A stretch of DNA of 64,000 nt from Brachynemurus nebulosus (Eukaryota; Arthropoda; Insecta; Neuroptera; Myrmeleontidae): assembly GCA_035578155.1 (NCBI GenBank), contig JAPWDM010000005.1, positions 45,906,954 through 45,970,953 on the forward strand, in the 5' to 3' direction. A model generated the notes under the pieces. The model was not told the origin of the DNA. It saw only the letters and a program-made list of their open reading frames with translations, and ran no database searches. The stretch's first letter is position 1; each line of letters opens with the position of its first letter. A program made the position numbers and the translations under genes. Below, piece by piece: positions 58,832 to 64,000 of this stretch.

Positions 58832-60770
58832 CTAATATAAAGACGTAATACAACATAAACACTTGGTATATTGTTGCATTCTAATCTAAAGTAGCAATTG
58901 TCTGATCTAAATGCATCCAAAACGCCCATTCAGTGTTTTGTATGTACTTTTTATCAAAATTTCTTTCATACGGCAATAAGTCTACATAAAACCACTTAAT
59001 ATACATACATACAGGTACATATTCCGTTATGTCAGAAACCAGGGCAATAAAATAATATACAAAGCACGAATTATTTAACACTCCATTGCGCGCAATTTAG
59101 TTTCAAAATTGGAAAGTAAAAGGGATCAAACCGCAATATTGCGATTAAATAATCGAAAGGAAAGAAAAAATCCAAATTTGTAAAAATTTAATGAATTGGT
59201 TGTTTTAATTAACTCCTTAATTAAGTATAAAATTATTTATTTATTCTTTTCAAATTCTCATTTGGAAGATTTTTTGTTTTCAAACTGATCTAATTTCTTG
59301 AAATATTAAATTACTATTACAGTAATAAATAAAACTTGATCAGATAATGGTAATTTATATATGTTTTCATGGTTAAATTTGCGTATTTCTCAATTTACAA
59401 ACATTTTGTTAATCAAAATACATAAAAATTACACAATTTCTAATTGAATAAGTAATATATTCTTATATTTTATGTCAGATCAAAAAAGTAGAAGATTTGC
59501 GATATCAAGTGTTAAATATACAGGTGATTTTACAAAATAGATTCGAGTTAAACAGTTACAATCAAAAGTTTTCGGTCACAGTTTTTTGTTACTTCCAAAT
59601 ATTTCCCGGGACCTATTCCGCGTAGTGTTTGAAATTATGACATCAAGTTGAAATCCTTTCTGCTAAAAATATGCAAAAATATAAAATGTCTTCACTTACC
59701 GTGGTTCGTGAGCTGTGTTTATCCTAAAAACATTGATCGAAATAAAAATCTTAGGGTATGCCAGACCGTTCTAAAGGAAAATAAAAATCCCTGGGAGGTG
59801 CTGCAACGCCGTTCGATTTGTCGGAACATCGTTCCGTCGGGTTCCAGCTGAAATTAAGCCCTACTAGAGTTAGTGTATTATAAATTATTAATGCTGTACT
59901 CAGAATTTTCTGTGGCACGCCTGCCTTAGGTTCGCTGTCACAGAATTTTTTCAAGGACAAGAAAGGAGGAAATTGTTATAATGTATGAAACCGCTATATT
60001 TTCCAACAAACTAATTTAAATGAAATAAAATACTCTCTCTGAACTTAGTAGCAACCTTTAAATTAAAACACCGAATAGCATAAAACATGTTTACTTGAAA
60101 CAGCACCATTTAAGATAAGAATGCTACTTCAGGAATTTTAGAAATTAGATGAGTTATTAATTTGCTATCTTTGAAGCTGGATATTTTTCTGTAGCCTGAG
60201 ATTTTATATAAAAAAAAACTACCTTGGATGATGTTTTAATTTTTATTGTGCAACAAATTTATTATAATAATATTATTTTTCATAAAGGAGTGCGCTTCAA
60301 TGCTCTCCCAAATCACGAATAAATTTATGATAGTAAAAAAATTTAAATTCTTTATAATATTATAATAACAATTAATAATTGCAAATAAAGGAGTGGTCCG
60401 TTTACCCACATTTCAAAAATGTTTTAAAACCTACATGTTTGAAAAAAAGGATTTTTACAATTTTAACTATTAAACCTTACAGTTACCAAAATTAAAATAC
60501 AATATATGTGTGTATTTGCTATTTGACATACTTTTTTTCAGAACGTAATCCTTGAATATCTAATTCTCAAAAAAAAAAATCTGGTTGGTAATTTTTACAG
60601 ATAATTTTAATAATTTTATTGTATTCAAGACAACATTAAAACAAATTATCAATTTTACTGTAAATTTCATAATTATCTAAACATAAAAAAAACATGTTTC
60701 AAACGTAATTATTGATAAATATCTAACCAATCATAAATTTTGATAACATGATGTGACAACCAACAAATAA
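58832..60770. other. AT-rich spacer with one dispersed repeat
   Basis: The segment 59750-59875 matches the repeat at 46690-46890 (GTTCCAGCTGAAATTAAGC end). Otherwise no gene or bounded element is seen. Confidence 0.45.
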
Positions 60771-60829
60771 TACCCCTGTCGCAGCATCTGCATAACATAG
60801 CGAATTTCCAAATCTTGGGCACTGGCGGA

Positions 60830-61009
60830 TCTCATCTAAGACCTGTACCTATTTAAAATAGTTTAGCTTTCTAAGAGTAAAAGAATTTTTAAAATCGGTT
60901 GGGTAATTAGTTTTGGTATTTTTGGGGACCCAAGAACCCGAACGAGCAAGATCCCGGTGGACCTCATTAAAAAATCAGCTCGACCGTATATTCTAGGCGG
61001 ACTTTATGT

Positions 61010-61090
<81 letters not shown>

Positions 61091-62625
61091 AACCCGTTGT
61101 GTAGCATTCTACGCCGCATTTGCATCCGCAGGACAGTTGTGGATCTCAGATAACACAACCTGTACCTATCTAAAATAGTTTACCTTGGTAATAGTAAAAA
61201 GGTTTCAAAATCGGTCAGTTATTTTATTTTTGACACTTTTAGGTCCTACTGACACTTCAGACCTTACATAACGTAATCTATATGTATCTAAAATAGCTTA
61301 GCTCCCCAACAGTGAAAAAATTTTCAAAATCGGTCGGCTAGTTTATTTTTGACGCTTTTGGATCCGATGGACCCTGGCAGACTTTACATAACGTAATCTA
61401 TATTTATCTAAAATAGTTTAGCTCTGTAAGAGTGAAAAAATTTTCAAAATCGGTCGGTCAGTTTATTTTTACCACTTTTGGGTCCCATGGACCCTGGCAG
61501 ACCCTAAATAACGTAATGTACGTCTATCTAAAATAGTTAGTTCCCCAACAGTGAAAAAATTTTCAAAATCGGTCGGTTAGTTTATTTTTGACACTTTTGG
61601 ACCCATGGACCCTGGCAGACCTTACATAACGTAATCTATATTTATCTAAAATAGTTTAGCTCTGTAACAATGAAAAAATTTTCAAAATCGGTCGGTTAGT
61701 TTATTTTTGACACTTTTGGATCCCATGGACCCTGGCAGACCTTACATAACGTAATCTATATTTATCTAAAATAGTTTAGCTCTGTAACAGTGAAAAAATT
61801 TTCAAAATCGGTCAGTTAGTTTATTTTTGACACTTTTGGGTTCTATGGACCTTGGTGGACCTTACATAACGTAATTTATATTTATCTAAAATAGTTTAGC
61901 TCTGTAACAGTGAAAAAATTTTCAAAATCGGTCAGTTAGTTTATTTTTGACACTTCTGGATCCTATGGACTCTGGCAGACCTTACATAACGGAATCTATA
62001 TTTATCTAAAACAGTTTAGCTCTGTAACAGTGAAAAAATTTTCAAAATCGATCAGGCAGTTTATTTATGACCCTTTTGGGTCCTATGGACCGAGGCGGAC
62101 CTTACATAACGTAATCGATATTTATCTAAAATAGTTTAGCTCTGTAACATTGAAAAAATTTTCAAAATCGGTCAGTTAGTTTATTTTTGACACTTTTGGG
62201 TCCTGTGGACCCTGGCGGACCTTACATAATGTATTCTAAATCTATCTAAAATAGTTTAGCTCTGTAACAGTGAAGAAATTTTTAAAATTGGTCGTTTAGT
62301 TTATTTTTTACAATTATGGGATCAGTAAATCCTGGCGAAACTCATACAAGTCTAGTACTCTAACAGTAAGAAAAAGGTTCTAAGGATCTCATATAACTTA
62401 TGGCAGTCCGTAAGCTTCTTGCGGACATCATTTAATTAATTAATTCAAATACTTTAATTTACTAACTGTGAAAAAATTTTTAAAATCGATTGGTTAATTA
62501 ATTTCTGGCCTTTTTAGGTCCCGAAAACCTTGACCTCACATAAAATACCTTAAATCCATTTGAAATGGTTTAATTTTTTAACATTATTAATTATTAGTGG
62601 AAAAATTTTCAAAATCGATTCAAAA
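60830..62625. repeat. Tandem array, 120-bp unit, about 14 copies
   Basis: The unit carries CTTACATAACGTAATCTATA, ATCTAAAATAGTTTAGCTC, GTGAAAAAATTTTCAAAATC, GGTCGGTTAGTTTATTTTTG and a final CCATGGACCCTGGCAGAC. Phasing is exact at 61621, 61741, 61861, 61981, 62101 and 62221. Central units are the most alike; the edges are strongly diverged. The (TA)n tract falls inside one unit near the left edge. Confidence 0.95.
61013..61086. repeat. (TA)n microsatellite within the 120-bp array
   Basis: 74 bp of TA directly after the GGACTTTATGTAACAT part of a unit, i.e. at the position where other units read ACCTTACATAACGTA. Confidence 0.97.
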
Positions 62626-62799
62626 TATTTTTCCGTACATACATATGTACATTGTACATATTTTGTTTTGTTTTGTTTTATATTTAATAATATTTATATC
62701 ATAACATAATCTTCAATTTCTTGTTTACTTAAAAATTCAATAAAAAAAAAAAAAAATTCTTCATTACATTAGCTTAGAAAATCTGTTTAATTTACATTT

Positions 62800-62921
62800 T
62801 AGCGAATTTCCAAAACTGGAAATTCAGCTTTTACGCCAGGTGTCATGGTGCGACCTAAGCCCGAGACCATATCAGAAATATGTTTTGAGGTCCCTAGAAT
62901 ACGAAAATGATATTCACTAAA

Positions 62922-62985
<64 letters not shown>

Positions 62986-63240
62986 CCGCGCGATAACTCT
63001 CGAACGAAACGTTTAATGCTTATGAAATTTTGTGTGCGAATTCGATTTTCCAAATCGTTGGATGAGTTCGTTAGCCAGACACGTCGGATGCCCAGAAGTA
63101 GGTTTTCCGGGCGTTTTTTGTCAACAAAATGAGTTTTTTGCCAGAATTAAGCAATTTTTCAAATTTTTTTTTACACTAAGCCATTGTAAAAGGTAAAATG
63201 GATAAAAAATGTTTTTATACCGTTGCTCTAAATTACTTAC
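62800..63240 (+). mobile_element. TAGCGAATTTCC repeat, copy lacking its 3' end
   Basis: It starts TAGCGAATTTCC and follows the 43361 copy through GACC-box, GAGGTCCCTAGAA, (TA)n (62925-62980), GATAACTCTCGAACGAAA and GCCAGACACGTCGGATGCC. Similarity is lost after about 63240. Confidence 0.78.
62925..62980. repeat. (TA)n microsatellite inside a repeat copy
   Basis: 56 bp of TA between the TTCACTAAAATTTATA and TGTATCCGCGCGATAAC boxes, the same place as in the copy at 43361. Confidence 0.97.
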
Positions 63241-63937
63241 TTTTTGAGAAAAACTAGGAAATATGTCGTTCTCCATTTCACTCGCACTCGCATTCTTTTT
63301 TTTTCTGTCTCATTTTTTGCGAGCTAAATTCGAAAAAAACCGCTTTATAAGTAGCGTGTCATGATTTTTTTAATCCAATTTAACGATTCGGCTATATTCT
63401 ATTTCTCTGTCAGTTAAATGTTTTTATAATGTATCTCTGTTCCATTTTTTTTTACAAAAAAAATCCCGACGATATCTGTTATGTGATATGATCAGAATTT
63501 AGATTATATTTACACCTTCCTAAGATTAATAAGAGTTTGCTTCAATCGTATAAAAATTACGTTAAATCATATTCAAACAATAATATTTTTACGTAATTTT
63601 CTATCCAATTGACAATACAGTTATGATTAGAATTGTATAATCAGAGCATTCTAATATTAAATAATTTTGCACATTCAATTTTTTTTTTTAACAAAGAAAA
63701 ATTTTTTTAAATTTTGACACATTCTTTTATGAAATTTCGATTAAGAAATATTAAAAAATTTTAAAGTGAATCATTTAAAAAGAGTTAAAAATAAATTAAA
63801 AAGGAAACATTTCTCTATTTTAACATATTTGTAAAGAAAATTTTACAGTTTACTTACAGTTTTTTGAAAAAATTTAATAACATTTTTACATACAATAAAG
63901 ATTATATTTGAACGGTAGGAAATCCACAAATTTTTTT
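63241..63937. other. AT-rich spacer
   Basis: No gene or bounded element is seen. Confidence 0.45.
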
Positions 63938-64000
63938 TTAGTCGAATTTTCTCCGAAAAATTAGACTTATACAGTCTATACGATAAGAGCTGCGAGAGGC
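63938..64000 (-). mobile_element. Terminal block of the 12-13 kb composite repeat, cut by the window end
   Basis: TTAGTCGAATTTTCTCCGAA (then AAATTAGACTTATACAGTC and TATACGATAAGAGCTGCGAG) is the reverse complement of 13158-13223. A second copy of that element probably continues beyond the window. Confidence 0.8.

Larger units (their letters stand above)
60771..62640 (-). mobile_element. Composite repeat: GCGACAGGGGTA terminus, (TA)n and 120-bp array
   Basis: It begins TACCCCTGTCGCAGCATC, then TGCATAACATAGCGAATTTC. This is the reverse complement of the right end of the repeats at 43361-43869 and 44040-44365. A 120-bp tandem array with (TA)n at 61013-61086 follows. The other end is not seen; the array fades near 62630. 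The same terminus on a different body suggests one mobilising machinery. Confidence 0.7.

Noticed and set aside
60830..62625. CRISPR-like or coding repeat array
   Set aside because: 120-bp units are contiguous with no unique spacers, and stops occur in all frames of each unit. It is satellite-type DNA in a eukaryotic genome.

Overview
The window looks like nuclear DNA of an insect with an AT-rich genome. Three genes encode RR-2 (Rebers-Riddiford) cuticular proteins. They have spliced eukaryotic structures (TATA box, GT-AG introns, AATAAA signals) and sit among insect-type DNA transposons (hAT, piggyBac-like, Tc1-like), a LINE fragment, a tRNA-derived SINE and long (TA)n microsatellites. I cannot name the species from sequence alone.

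Genes. (1) An RR-2 cuticular protein at 432-1184 (+), three exons, with a Gly/Ala/His-rich GHAGLGYA repeat tail. (2) An unrecognised secreted protein at 5637-6526 (-), two exons, 221 aa, with a strong signal peptide. (3) A second RR-2 protein whose four exons run from 17425 to 24498 (+). Its signal-peptide exons lie 4-6 kb upstream of the chitin-binding exon, and its introns are filled with inverted-repeat elements. (4) A short divergent RR-2 protein at 34374-34772 (-). The three RR-2 genes share one promoter geometry, with the TATA box 92-100 nt before the ATG. They belong to one cuticle-protein cluster: each product would be secreted by epidermis and bind chitin through its R&R domain.

Repeats make up most of the rest. 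2.07-3.1 kb: decayed LINE ORF. 3.2-4.2 kb: TA-flanked transposon with repeated GATGCCGCAT boxes. 11.3-13.2 kb: composite repeat with 160-bp units plus (TA)n. 13.7-16.5 kb: MITEs, palindromes and an 81-bp perfect inverted repeat. 18.3-23.9 kb: three elements inside the introns of gene 3, including two long foldbacks. 25.5-29.0 kb: nested hAT, TTAA-flanked and other MITEs. 30.6-37.1 kb: palindromic MITEs, a mirrored 140-bp MITE pair and a piggyBac-like element nested in another element. 41.9-45.1 kb: a hAT element, copies of a TAGCGAATTTCC-ended repeat family, and a Tc1 deletion derivative. 47.8-51.6 kb: a 2-kb TA-flanked element containing a short spliced ORF, then an OTU-protease relic followed by degenerate tandem repeats. 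54-55 kb: a SINE and a hAT MITE. 57.8-58.8 kb: nested MITEs. 60.8-62.6 kb: a 120-bp tandem array with (TA)n, ending in the same terminus as the 43-44 kb repeats.

The most unusual feature is a repeat class combining tandem units, a (TA)n tract and a conserved terminus with asymmetric inverted repeats. That layout matches what is known of Helentron-type non-autonomous elements, and the OTU relic, a domain such elements can carry, fits the idea. No CRISPR array, functional tRNA or rRNA gene, or intact transposase was found.
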